Shown in pieces: positions 13,901 through 26,500 of a stretch of DNA of 64,000 nt. This DNA comes from Macrostomum hystrix (lineage: Eukaryota; Platyhelminthes; Macrostomidae): contig CATNEN010000038.1 of the NCBI GenBank assembly GCA_950097015.1, positions 17,122,001 to 17,186,000 on the forward strand, given 5' to 3'. How positions within the stretch are numbered: the stretch's first letter is position 1; each line of letters begins with the position of its first letter. Made by a program: the position numbers and the translations under genes. Under the pieces are notes generated by a model. That model was not told where the DNA came from. It did not search any database and was given only the letters and a program-made list of their open reading frames with translations.

Positions 13901-15133
13901 GGGAATGAAATCCCATCCCAGGAGAATCAAGAGTTACCCCAAGTGGGAATGAAATCCCATTCCAGGAGAATCAAGAGTTACCCCAAGTGGGAATGAAATC
14001 CCATCCCAGGAGAATCAAGAGTTACCCCAAGTGGGAATGAAATCCCATTCCAGGAGAATCAAGAGTTACCCCAAGCGGGAATGAAATCCCATCCCAGGAG
14101 AATCAAGAGTTACCCCAAGTGGGAATGAAATCCCATCCCAGGAGAATCAAGACTAACATTAAGTAGGAATGAAATCCATTCCCAGGAGAATCAAGAGTTA
14201 CCCCAAGTGGGAATGAAATCCCATCCCAGGAGAATCAAGAGTTACCCCAAATGGGAATGAAATCCCATTCCAGGAGAATCAAGAGTTACCCCAATTGGGA
14301 ATGAAATCCCATCCCAGGAGAATCAAGAGTTACCCCAAGTGGGAATGAAATCCCATTCCAGGAGAATCAAGAGTTACCCCAAGCGGGAATGAAATCCCAT
14401 CCCATGAGAATCAAGAGTTACCCCAAGCGGGAATGAAATCCTATACCCTCCCTTTCAGAGGGGTGCAGTTTGATCTAGAAAAATCTCTGCCGTGAAATAT
14501 ACCACACCGCGAGCAAAATCCTGCAGAAGGCACGTAGTGACACAAAATCTGTTGCATTATCACAGCATAAGTTCAATAATTAGGCAATATTTTTAATGAA
14601 CAGATGAACAAAGAAACCGCTAGCACACCGCTAACAAGCGCCAGGAAGGGTCTTCAAGAATACCCAAAACCCGTAGCGAAGAGTTTAAATGCGCAATTCG
14701 CGCATAGGCTGAACAACCGCCAACCGACCTACGGATGGTCCGAAGGAACACAATATAAAAAAACAAGACTAAGAAGAGAGAAGAAAATCTAAATTAGCTG
14801 CTCGAAACTACATAATAAACATTGTAAGTTAACTATTCTGAAATTGCGCCGCTAGCAAACTCAGTCTAGATTAAAGAAAAGCACTTGACCTGGCGACATT
14901 GCGAGTACGTGCGCGTTTGTGTCGCCTTTTTAATAAGAGGAGCTTGGCCAGGCATTTCAATAACTAGCTACATGCCTACATTATAGTTAATTATCAACAT
15001 GCTAAACAAACACTTCGCAATTTAACTAACAAGGCAAGAAAATGCTTACCTGCTGGGTAGGAGTCGTAGGCCCCCGGATTGTTCGGCGAAGCAAATGACG
15101 AAGAATCGCCACCGCGAGGATGCGGGCTGCACC

Positions 15134-15180
<47 letters not shown>

Positions 15181-18100
15181 GCATTTCGATACGACGGCCC
15201 AGAATAAGCGGAACCAGGGCCTGACGGTGCAAAGGATCCGTAGCTTCCGCAGCTCCCGTTGCTGCCACCGGAAACAACTCCGGAAGTGCAATCGGGCGGA
15301 GCAGCCTGCGGCGGTGGCCCGCTGTCGTGCCCGCTTGAATAGCCGGACGAGTCGCTCCAAACTGATGCGTCAAGATGCGACCGACCTGGAGTTAGCTGGC
15401 GCTGCTGCTGCAGCTGCTGTTGCTGCTGTGGTCGCGGCTGCTGCTGCTGCTGGTGCTGCTGCTGCTGAAACTGATTAATGTGCACACCAGATGACTCTTT
15501 GTCTTGCAGACAGCGAATATCTTCAAGAACTTCGTCCAGAAGGTCTTTGTTGCCAATGCTGCCAGAACAACAACCCGGATCTGGCGTTGAAGTCTGTCGC
15601 AATGGAAGAGGCTGCTGCTGCTGTTGCGCCCCGGTGACGCTGCTAATTAAATCTGGCACATCCGGCGAGCGTTTCATTGACAGACTGCCGCTTGAGACGC
15701 TTTTCGGCTGCGGTGGCTGTGACTGCGGCTGCTGCTGCAGGAAGTCCATCAGGCTGGAGTCCTGCTCCAAGTTACTAATTATGCCATCAATCTGCGAGTC
15801 CAGCTTCGGCTCGGCGTCGCCTTCGGTTGCAGACGCGGCTGCAGCCGCCGCAGCTGCAACAGCGGCAGCCTCGTCGCCATCCAGCATCCCGGCATCATCA
15901 TCGTCATCGTCGTCGTCATCCTCGCAGTCGTCCAGATTCTGAGGAATATCTGCTTCTTCAACGAAGTCGTTTAGTACAGTCCGACCATTGCTGGCGAAGC
16001 CAGTAACAGCAGCGGCTGATTCATCTTGACCATCTGGCGGTCGCCGCAGACGCAGCCTCAGTCGCCGACTGTTGTCATCCTCATCCAGCATGGCCAAACC
16101 CAGACCGCCACCAAGGCCGTTAGTCAACTGCTGCACCCGCTGTTGCATGTGATGAAGTGGATGCTGCGAGATTGGCCCATCCAGAGACATCGACGATGGA
16201 TGCGGCGGCTGCAACGGCTGCAAATGCTGGTGCTGAAGCTGATGCTGGCTAAACGGTGCTGACGAAGCGGCCACCGGAGCCAAACCTAATCTGGAACCGC
16301 CTGCAGTAGCTGCTGCTGCGACGGCGGCAGAGGTCGCACCCGTGGCGCCACGCCCTCGTCGACGCCGGCTGCCATTGAGCATCGGCGGTTGCTGCTGGCC
16401 GGGATGCAATTTGGCGTGGTGCTTCATGAGGCAGACCTTCTGCCTGCACCTGTAGGAGCACAGGCCGCAGGCTAGGGGTTTTTCACCCGTGTGCTTGTAC
16501 TGATGCGTGTGGAGGGCGCCCTGACTTCGGAACGCTTTTTCACAGCCGGGCCACTGACAGTGAAAAGTTGGAGGCGGCTGCTGCTGCTGCTGAGGCTGCG
16601 GCAATTGTGGCGACATTTGCAGGAGGCCTTGGCCGCTGACGCTGGCGTCACTGCATCCAGGGCCGAGGCCGTAGGCGTCCAATGCGGCCGCACTATCAGC
16701 ATAGCCTACATGCGACTCCATGTGGCGCTTGAGATGCGTGCGCTTGTGAAACACGTTGCCGCAGTCTGGCACCGGACAGTCGTATTTGCGCGGCTGCAGC
16801 TTATGAAATTCGTCCTTGTGATTCTTTAAATATTTGGCAGTGCGAAACGCCCGCTCACAGTTGGGCATGTCGCAGATGTAGGGCTTATTGGGATTGTGAG
16901 TGTCAAGGTGTTGCCGCATGCGCAGCTTGGTGTTGAAACGTTTGCCGCAGTGTTCGCAACGGTGGTTGCCCTCGGAGCGGGTGTACTCGCGCACGTGATG
17001 AGCGGAACCTGCCTGTTGCTGCTGCTGCTGTTGCTGCAGATGATAGACGCCCGCGCTTCCGCCAGCGTTATGCAATGAGGTCACGTGACGCTCAAGGTTG
17101 GATTTAAAAGGGCTGGCGAAATCGCAGTGGGGACAACGGTGCATCACTGGGCCAGGTTGCATCTGCTGCTGCTGCTGCATCAGGTGCTGCTGATGCTGCC
17201 GTTGTCTTGGCGTTTCAATGCCGTGAGCTGTTTTCGCGTGAGTTCGCAATGAACTTTTGTTAGCGTAGGATTTGCCGCATTCCTGACAGAGGAATTTCAT
17301 TGGCGGCGTCGCCTGCTGTTGCTGCTGCTGCTGTTGTTGAAGGTGATGATGTTGCGCGAGAGGTTGTTGGCCATGATGCTGGTGCTGCAGCTGCATCTGA
17401 TGAGGCTGGGATACTGGGGGCTGATGAGGATAGCTAAACATTTGGTTCTGCTGGATAGCATGCTGCTGCATTTGACCAAAAGTCACATTTGGTGGAGGAG
17501 TCGGCCGATAACCAGCTGGCGGGTGATGCTGGTGCTGCTGATGAATCGGCACACCGGGAGGCAAATGGCCAAGATCCTGATGCTGTTGATGCAGCAGAAG
17601 CTGATGGTGCTGCTCAACTGATGCAGCAGCCAAAAGCATCTGCCTGCGCTGAAAATACCTAGACGGATGATGCGGCTGGTACTCGTCGACATTGATGCTG
17701 TCCGTGTCCGCCAGGATGGCGTCCAGCCCGCGCATCCCGTCGTCATCTTCGTCTTCTTCGTCGGCCTCTTCTTCTTCTTCTTCTTCATCGTCCTCGTCTT
17801 CAGCATCTTCGGCATCCATTTCTGCCTCCTCCGGCTCGGCAGTATCGACTTCATCGTCGGCCTGAAATTGGCCAGCTTCTTCTTCGTCATCATCGTCACC
17901 ATCATCTTCTGCTTCATCGTCCTCTTCCTCAGCATTGGTGACGTCAGTCTCCGGTTTCGGAAAATCAGCAATAGTGTCGACTATTTTAAACTTTTCCTCG
18001 CCTAAATTGCCGCCATCATTAAGCCGGAGTTCCTCGCCATTATCGTAGTCTGTCAGCAGCTTGTCCGACGCCTGTTCGTTCAAAGCGACCTCGACAGTCG

Positions 18101-18720
18101 CCGACAGAATCAGCGCCGAGTCGGGCGCTGTCGCTTCAGACTTAACTGTTAAAACCTGGCTGTTGGGGTCAACACCAGGCAGAGAGTCTGTCTCAACAGT
18201 TTTAGACTGAGCTTTGGCAGACAGTGGAGAGTCTGCAGCCAAACCGCATGCCTGCGATCGATCTTCGGACGTCGGCGAAGGTTTAAAAGCACGCAGCTGA
18301 TTGTCACTAACGTCAATAGAGACATTCGCTGACATGGGCAATACTGCTGCTGCTGGTTCAGCTGTGTCTTCTTCTGCTGCTCCGGGCTGCTGATTATCAT
18401 CTTCATCATCGTCAGGATCATCAATAGAGTCCAGCATAGCGATAGCTCCAATGTCGATAGACTTTGACATCAGGCGTTGATCGAGGAGCTGCTCAGCTGG
18501 CTGCTGGTTGTCGCAAATCTTAGGAAGAATTTCCGCGCAATCGTCAGCGAAAAAGTCTTCGTCGCTGTTATTAGAACTGGAGCTGGCTGTGCTAGAGCTA
18601 GCTGGAGATTCCGCTTGCGAATGCTGCTTCATGTCGTCGGCTAGGGGTCGCCCAAGGGCCTCCAAGGGCTGCTTGCTAGACATAGGCCAGTCTGAAAGGC
18701 CGTCAGTTGAAATTATCATC
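4596..18720 (-). CDS. Seven-finger C2H2 zinc-finger transcription factor, polyQ-rich (two coding exons seen)
   Basis: Exons: 18720-15050 and 5032-4596. The donor CAG/GTAAGC at 15049 and the acceptor AACAG at 5033 rejoin a split Gly codon in frame. The first ATG after an acceptor-like CACTAG is at 18719, giving about 1368 residues. The N-terminal third is acidic, with long Asp/Glu runs. C2H2 fingers lie near residues 478, 525, 586, 613, 646, 721 and 753; motifs include CQECGKSYANKSSLRTHAKTAH, CEHCGKRFNTKLRMRQH and CPVPDCGNVFHKRTHLKRH. Fingers 4-6 have CX4C spacing. Gln and His tracts fill the linkers, and the last exon is Gln/Tyr/His-rich. A nuclear, sequence-specific DNA-binding regulator is inferred from the fingers; the acidic and Gln-rich parts could be activation domains. 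I do not recognise the orthologue. A 5' non-coding exon further upstream is possible. The 10 kb intron holds a foldback element and three arrays. Confidence 0.85.
5171..5848. repeat. 32-bp minisatellite, left block
   Basis: About 21 copies of a 32-bp unit beginning GATAATGGAGGAATAATTGT and ending GGATAATCCC or a variant such as CCTTG. The same unit in the same orientation resumes at 10506, immediately beyond the foldback element. The two blocks therefore look like one array split by an insertion. The array lies within the intron of the zinc-finger gene. Confidence 0.95.
6171..8214. repeat. 24-bp satellite, left arm of the foldback element
   Basis: About 85 units of 24 bp built from TGGCCCATATTGGCCCACAT plus ATAC or ATGC, with 12-bp half units (TGCCACATATAC) interspersed. 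GGCTCA replaces GGCCCA in many units between 7200 and 8100, giving local subfamilies. The period is a multiple of three, so all six frames stay open for hundreds of codons without encoding anything. Confidence 0.95.
8215..8817. other. Unique spacer at the centre of the foldback element
   Basis: Non-repetitive sequence between the two satellite arms. On the minus strand an ATG frame at 8732-8508 encodes 74 residues ending in a basic stretch (SLPRRKRPLRDLSAAEAKKKT region). It contains an acceptor-like TTGCCCAG before the Pro-rich part, so a captured terminal exon is conceivable. I recognise no family and do not call it a gene. Confidence 0.5.
8818..10260. repeat. 24-bp satellite, right arm of the foldback element (inverted)
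   Basis: The same 24-bp unit as the left arm in reverse complement: units of TATGTGGGCCAATATGGGCC plus AGTA or AGCA. Half units (TATGTGGCAG) are common from 9570 to 10200. From 10260 to 10505 the arm degenerates into irregular TGGGCC-containing sequence ending in the 13-bp terminal repeat. Confidence 0.95.
10506..10880. repeat. 32-bp minisatellite, right block
   Basis: About 11 units identical in type and orientation to the block at 5171-5848. Starts in mid-unit (TTGATAATGG) directly after the foldback element and decays after 10860. Confidence 0.93.
10881..13140. other. Intronic, GC-richer low-complexity stretch
   Basis: Part of the zinc-finger gene intron. It holds (CA)n tracts near 11420 and 12245, (GA)n tracts near 11830 and 12318-12342, and C/G-rich runs around 12540-12800. 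The composition differs clearly from the AT-rich surroundings. Short open frames occur on both strands, but none shows a recognisable domain. It could be regulatory DNA; nothing in the sequence proves that. Confidence 0.4.
13145..14445. repeat. 44-bp minisatellite
   Basis: About 29 units built from GGGAATGAAATCCCATCCC, GGAGAATCAAGAGTTACC and CCAAGT. Variants (ATTCC for ATCCC; GACTAACATTAAGT for GAGTTACCCCAAGT) recur at regular distances, for example near 13710, 13850 and 14150, which suggests multi-unit duplications. The unit contains a short imperfect inverted motif, GGGAAT with ATTCC. It lies in the intron of the zinc-finger gene. Confidence 0.93.
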
Positions 18721-21700
18721 CTAGTGGGACAAATTTTATATGCAATAGGAAAATTGTCAGTCCGTCCAGATTGCAGCATTTCAAAGCAGGTTTTTGTTAC
18801 AAAAAAATGTTTAATAAAGATAGTCAGCGTCAATCATTAAGCCTTTGATTTGACGCCTTTGACGACGTGTGATTTAGCGCCTTTTTTACAATTAAAGCAA
18901 ACAAGCCTATTTGTGGACAAACTCTGCTGAGTAGAAACCACATAACCAGAGAACAAAATATTTACCACATTTCTTTTCCTGTCTCTTTAATTGCTTGTCT
19001 TTGCTTCAAAGAAAAATATACTCGACTTGATGGTAAGCAAGTCTTCCCATCTTGAGTACACAAATTTAATGTTTTTTTACAAAAAAACGAATGATTAGAA
19101 TATCACAACGTGTAAGTAAAAAATGCAGATAATATAGACAATGACAATAGCATAGCATTGCCATGGGATTGAATAACGAAATATTTAAACGAATATAATG
19201 TAATAGACCATGTAAGAGTCCATTTCAAACATGTAAGGTACAATTGCCAAAATTTATTTGTTACAACTCATTGTAACATAAACAAATTCAAACATTGATC
19301 ATTTACCTCTTTTTTCATTTTGAAATGTTAGTTTTTATTCTAATGATTTCATACATGTACCTGTATGATATGTAAGATTAAAAAATTGTAATATAAGTTT
19401 CAAACAAAGTAAAAAATAATTTACTTACAATACTTATATTTTGGATAAAATTTATAATTAATATACTTTCAAAGCTTAATCAGTACATTACCTAATAGGG
19501 CCAAACAACAATGTAGTACTAGCCATAACAATCAAAATTATGAATGGAAAACTAAATTAAGTTTAATCAACAATTCAATTAAATTAAGTATTTTGATACT
19601 CTTGATTTAGTAATTCTTAGACAAGAAACAATTTGATAACTAGGTTTTTTCTTAGGCAACTAATGTATAGTTAGCTACCCTTGACAAGAAAAACAAAAAA
19701 CCATGGCATAGAAACCTGTTTCAGACATTTGAAAAAATTGAAGAATGGCACATGGCAACAATTTTAATTACACTACAGCTATTATAAAACGATTGATACA
19801 TTTTGTAGCCTAATATTGTTATAATTAAATACTGTGGACAGCCTTACTCATAGATTTGGTCAACAAAATTTGACCTATAGCTATCTGAAATATAATAATA
19901 TTAATATTAATATTAATACTAATATACATACTAATATTTGTTTGTTAAGTATGTATCCATTATACATTACATACATTTGTATATAACATACATTATCAGT
20001 CTTTTTCCTTCTGACTACACCATATATAATCCATATTTTATTATCTGGACTTAAGCAACTGACATTTAGTGTTGTTATTAGCTACTGAATTCCTTTTTGT
20101 ATGTGTAGCTAGTTATATATAGACCAAATACCAATAAAGAAGAATTTGCAAAGATAGATAATAACCTAGTTCTAATAGCCGCACTAAATAAATCTAATTA
20201 AGTTAATCTAATCTAAATAAAGCTATCATAAACATAGCCATTACAAATCCCTTCCTTATATTTGTATGCATTTCCAACAAGCTAGACAACAATTATACTC
20301 TATGCTATAGCTAGCTAGCAATAGCATTGTACTCTGGCAATCTACATAGTTTTTAGACACATTTGTCTTTATGGCAAATGCTAGAAATTTTGGAATCAAA
20401 CTAACAGGCAAAATTTGTGATACCAATATTTAAATAAAATTGGCCATAAAATAGCTTGACATTACTTAATAATATGTCATAATATGTATATAGTAATATG
20501 TATGTAAATAATAAAATATGAGACAGGCTAATATTCTACAGTATGTTATAATTTTTTCCTTTTTTACTAGACCCAATATAGCATGTTATAAAATATTTAA
20601 TCTGTGCGATTTGTTAACTGCCTTGAGATGACTGAGTATTTGTTAATATGCACTCTAATTTCTTATACATAAGAATACACACTAATAAGACTCTGAATTG
20701 ACTGACTTGCCTAGCCAGTCCTCTTCTCAGTCTCATTTCAACCATTTTGGTAATAATCAATAATGAAATTGTTACTAAGAGAGCAATTGAAAAAATATAG
20801 AGAAAGTTATATAACTTTGTTATGTTTTACTTATTTACATGCAAAAAAGTTAACACAACTCTTTCTAGGCATTAATAATATATACATTCCTCAGACAGTG
20901 AGAGAAGTATTAAATAACAAGTGATTTGAATAAAATGGTGATTTGATTAGGCAACACTAGTCTGTTGGTATCCTAAGAAGGACTGGAAGTCTAAAGCCAG
21001 TGTATAATAATTAAAGGTTTCTGTCACAAATTTGCCACCTAATTGATAACAATTATAATAACATTTCATAACTTAATTCTGAATGGAAAACAAAGAAATA
21101 TGCTTATTTAGTGCATCACCAAGGCTGCCACTGACCAAGACTACCTCTGACTGGTTCCAATCATGAGAGATCATTAAATTTCTTTCCTTCTTTCTAATCT
21201 AGAAATTGGCCATTATTGCGATACAGGGGTAGGTATTTATTGATATCCCGGAGATGTAATAACTAAGGTGTACCCACAGACTATTTTTTACATAAATGTA
21301 GGCATCATTTAAAAAGAAGTAAATATGATGTTTTCATAAATTGAAAAAATAATGTGCTTATCATAGACATACTTTATATATGTCATAAGCTCATGCATTA
21401 GTTAAGGCATAACAAAAAATAAAGATTTTTTTAACCAAATAAACAAAAGTGAAATAGCTCTATACTTATACACTGTACAGTTAATAATTATAATAGTAAG
21501 TACCTATAGGCCAAAGCTTAGCATTTGTAATTGAAATAAAGCAATTAATATTTAACACTTTGCATTCACTTCATAACCGGCTCTCAGTTAAAATGACATA
21601 AATTGATAAAAAGTACAAAACAACATATAAAGCTAAGTAAAGTTTTGTATTTAAACTCACATCCAACATTAAGATAAATATCTAAACTGACTAAAAAGTT

Positions 21701-23517
21701 ATAAAAAAACATTGAACAGTTCGTATAAAAAACAAGCATAAAGTGTCCCTGATAAGTGAGGATGATGTTGCTGAGCTGAGGCAGTGAGTTATGTTATGAT
21801 ATTTTTAACAGACAAGCAAAAACGAATATTGAGAATTCGCTTGGACAGAAATACTTCAGTTTTACTATTTTTTTACAGCCGATAGATGGTTTCCTAACTG
21901 CTAATTAATTCTCCTAAAACGAAATAGACACAACCTGTCGTGAACAATCGATTGTGATTAAGTTCGAAATAAAAGGGCGAAAATCTAATAATTAAAATAT
22001 TTATCGCTATGCCACAATAACTAATAAAAAACTAAAATAAATAATGTTTGAACTTATAAAATTAATGTTTCTTTGTAGATTAAAAGTTTCTTAACGTAAA
22101 TTTTAACTAAAAAACACTTAGGCTTTTGTTTTACTGAACATTCGTTACTAATTGCTTAACAGACCTTTTATGATTTATTGCCACTTTACCGGCATTTTCA
22201 GGGGTGATATCACCCCTATGCTATATATATTTATAGCTATATATATATAGCATAATTCAAATGTATCGCGATGGATTTGTGAACTTTATCTAAAAATGTG
22301 CGTAAACGTACATTGTAAGGTCGATGTTACTTTTACCAAGGGCTATTACTAGCTACTAGACTTAAGTCCTTGCATGTTCTCTTTAAGGAAGTTTTCCTGG
22401 TGGCCCTTGAAGCATACACATGCATGCATTCGCACATGTGTTCGTGTACTTAAAATCTGCTTTGTAACTTAGGTGATCATGTGCTGAACAAAAATATGGA
22501 GCTAAGTATTTTCTAATTAAAAATCCTCCTTCTAGTTTACATTTTCGGGTCCATGTACCAATCGATCCAATTATTCTTCAGTTTGCTTGTAATAGGCAGC
22601 TGTGCTATTCCTCCCGATGCTACATATTCGTGTTCATCAGCTTCCATGCGTAAATTAAAATAATGTGAATTTACGAGCTATCAACCAATATACCACTGCC
22701 ATTGACGCTCGATTAATTTTTATAAAAAGTTCATCTCATCCATATTTGCCACGGTGACTTTCACTGCAAATTAAATCTATTCATGCAAAGACTTCTAAAG
22801 TAACGTGTATGCTTTATACGTTACTAATGGACAGCCATATGAATGGCATGCATATATAACACGTCGATGATATGACGGAAATTTGAAAGTTAATATATTT
22901 AATTCATTGTCGCTAGTTTTATCGATCTTTTTCTGCAAACAACTTAACCGCCATTGTTTTTTCTAAAGTATCAAAAAAGAGTTTAAATGTATCCTATTGT
23001 TGGATAAATTTCAAGGGCGAGCAAATGGGTGGATAAATTTATTTCACTTAATGATAGATGCTTGAATTTATGTTCGACAATAGACGAAAGCTTATATTGA
23101 AAAAAGGTTAAGCGACAACCCAAGCACATTCTGACAAAAGGAATTTAATAATCGCTTAGTAACTATATATATATAGTACATCATAAATGTACTAATGCTG
23201 ATTTTATTTAACCATCGCAATAACATACAAGTTGTCCGTCAGAGAGATAGGATATTTAGCCAATGCAATGGTATTGGACACCGAAAGATCCAACCAATGA
23301 AGATTCCTTTCACAATACTAAGCCGACGCCAATCCGCATACAACTATAGAGAGACTTGTCTCGCAGTTTCTCATCTCATAAAATAAGTAAAGTGAATAAT
23401 GAAACACTTTTAAAGTTAGCGCATCAGTAGCCACCCACTGCAGGCATGCAGAAATAGGGCATGTCATTTTAGTAAAGAAGACATTGCGACGTAACAAAAA
23501 AATTAACAAACTTTTAA
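18721..23517. other. AT-rich divergent intergenic region
   Basis: About 4.8 kb between the divergently oriented zinc-finger gene and the SRCIN1-like gene. No coding frame of note. It should contain promoters, and probably 5' non-coding exons, for both genes, but no element can be placed with confidence. A perfect 18-bp palindrome AGGGGTGATATCACCCCT lies near 22200-22217, followed by a TATA-rich hairpin near 22218-22253. Confidence 0.5.
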
Positions 23518-26500
23518 ATGGACAGCTCAGACGCAGAACATGGTTGCAATTGCACTGACGGACGCGGCGATGAGATTAACTGGGTGAGTACAAGAATTCC
23601 TCCCACTTACTTTTTTGAGTTTGCCTTCCATGTCTGGATTAAAAAGAACTCGATTTTAAATACCTAAACGAGAAAACACTTCGCTTTGCTAATACCTGTT
23701 GCTGACTATTATGCTGACACTTTATTGTTATCGACAAGTTCAACTGACACTTGTTGCTGACAGTTCGACTGACACTTCTTACTGTCATTTCAACTGACAC
23801 CGTTTCATATTTAAAACACATATGCAAAGCGAACTATATACTACCTGTTTACTGAGCAAGTAGTTATCCTAAATCCTTCAATTTGAAAAATCCTAGTTAC
23901 TGCTCAATATTTCAAGAACTCGAAGGAAGAAAAAAGCAGCAAGCTAAAACCTAAAGTCGCATTAATGAAGGAAGCCATGCATGCGAAAATGGGACAGATG
24001 TTCATTGTGCAGGGAATAAATCAATGCCCAACTTGGGAATCTGTTATGTTTACCAATCAATATTCATGGCCCATCTGTGTTTCGTTTGGTCTTTGGATGC
24101 GCAACCTGCTTGTTTCTTGTGGCTATGGACTACGAGTATACTCAGAATCCCAGCACTCAGAATCCCAGCACTCAGAATCCCAGCACTCAGAATCCGAGCA
24201 CTCAGAATCCCAGCACTCAGAATCCCAGCACTCAGAATCCCAGCACTCAGAATCCCAGCACTCAGAATCCCAGCACTCAGAATCCCAGCACTCAGAATCC
24301 CAGCACTCAGAATCCCAGCACTCAGAATCCCAGCACTCAGAATCCCAGCACTCAGAATCCCAGCACTCAGAATCCCAGCACTCATAATCCCAGCACTCAG
24401 AATCCCAGCACTCAGAATCCCAGCACTCATAATCCCAGCACTCAGAATCCCAGCACTCAGAATCCCAGCACTCAGAATCCCAGCACTCAGAATCCCAGCA
24501 CTCATAATCCCAGCACTCAGAATCCCAGCACTCAGAATCCCAGCACTCAGAATCCCAGCACTCAGAATCCCAGCACTCAGAATCCCAGCACTCAGAATCC
24601 CAGCACTCAGAATCCCAGCACTCAGAATCCCAGCACTCAGAATCCCAGCACTCATAATCCCAGCACTCAGAATCCCAGCACTCAGAATCCCAGCACTATT
24701 CCGATATTAAATAATATCGGAATAATTGCAAGAGGACTGTGGGCAATGGCACATTGTTTGGTGACACTAGACCCGCAGCCAGCGAGGAGGCAATTCTGCC
24801 CATTTCGCTGACTCCTGAGCACACACGCACACAGATACCGTACGGGGGTACACGCTCACACAGGTTTCTCATCGTCAGGCAGTGTACACTCTCACTGTGC
24901 TTTGAAGGTTGGCCCTCAAGGGCGTAAATTGCACGACAAGCCTACAAGCTTTCTCTCCGCGGCTGCGACCCAAATGAAAGTGGCCTCGCCGCGGAATCGA
25001 GCACAGGGACCTTGGTGCGAGAGGCAAACGAGTTAACTGCTTTACCACCGACCCCCCAATAAACAGTGAATCAACGTGAATCTTCATATAATAAGCGAAT
25101 ATTTGTGAATACAATTAAAATCCAAATCCTAAAAGTACGTTCTAAAATAATTCTAAAAAGAATGACGTTAGAAACGCCAGCCTACAGTTCTATGCACTGC
25201 GTCTATATCTATACTGATTATTCTGATTTCATCTGTGGGAAATAGAATCAGATATAAAGTGGAATTAATCAGTAAAAGCGCTTTTTCTGGTCAGTAAATA
25301 GCGGCTCTGAGTATAAATTTACTGGCCCTAAACTTACCGTCTTAGGGAATTTCCAACTCTCGCAAGCGTCAAGCTTAATAATTGAATTTATCCCAATCAC
25401 GCAGGCTTATAGTCTGACACTTAAGATCCCAATTCCATTTAAGCATTCCAGGCTGAGGTTTTAGAAATCCGATGGAATTTCGTGTAATTTGAGTGCGTTT
25501 TTAGTCACACCAATATTATTAACTTCTTCTTCTAGATGCATTGCTAGATGGATTGCTAGATGGATTGCTAGATGGATTGCTAGATGCACAGCTAGATGGA
25601 TTGCTAGATGCACAGCTAGATGCACAGCTAGATGGATTGCTAGATACACTGCTAGATGGATTGCTAGATGCACAGCTAGATGGATTGCTAGATGCACAGC
25701 TAGATGGATTGCTAGATGGACAGCTAGATGAAATGCTAGATGCAAAGCTAGATGCATTGCTAGATGGATTGCTAGATGCAAAGCTAGATGCATTGCTAGA
25801 TGGATTGCTAGATGCACAGCTAGATGGATTGCTAGATGCACAGCTAGATGGATTGCTAGATGGATTGCTAGATGGATTGCTAGATACACTGCTAGATGGA
25901 TTGCTAGATGGATTGCTAGATGCACAGCTAGATGGATTGCTAGATGGACAGCTAGATGAAATGCTAGATGCAAAGCTAGATGCATTGCTAGATGGATTGC
26001 TAGATGCACAGCTAGATGCATCGCTAGATGGATTGCTAGATGCACAGCTAGATGGATTGCTAGATGCACAGCTAGATGGATTGCTAGATGGATTGCTAGA
26101 TGGATTGCTAGATACACTGCTAGATGGATTGCTAGATGCAAAGCTAGATGCATTGCAAAGATGCAAAGCTAGATGCACAGCTAGATGGATTGCTAGATGG
26201 ATTGCTAGATGGATTGCTAGATGGATTGCTAGATGGATTGCTAGATGCACAGCTAGATGGATTGCTAGATGCACAGCTAGATGGATTACTAGATGCACAG
26301 CTAGATGGATTGCTAGATGCACAGCTAGATGGATTGCTAGATGCACAGCTAGATGGATTACTAGATGCACAGCTAGATGGATTGCTAGATACACTGCTAG
26401 ATGGATTGCTAGATACACTGCTAGATGGATTGCTAGATACACTGCTAGATGCACAGCTAGATGGATTGCTAGATGGATTGCTAGATGCACAGCTAGATGG

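Noticed and set aside
14604-14792. 61-codon ATG frame in the zinc-finger intron
   Set aside because: Short, no family resemblance, no splice or polyadenylation context.
15095-18005. Open frames antisense to the zinc-finger exon (Ala- and Leu-rich)
   Set aside because: Shadows of CAG/CTG and GAC/GAG triplet tracts in the real coding strand.
24024-24811. Apparent low-complexity protein with a Gln-Asn-Pro-Ser-Thr repeat
   Set aside because: Product of a 15-bp intronic minisatellite; three frames and the opposite strand are equally open.
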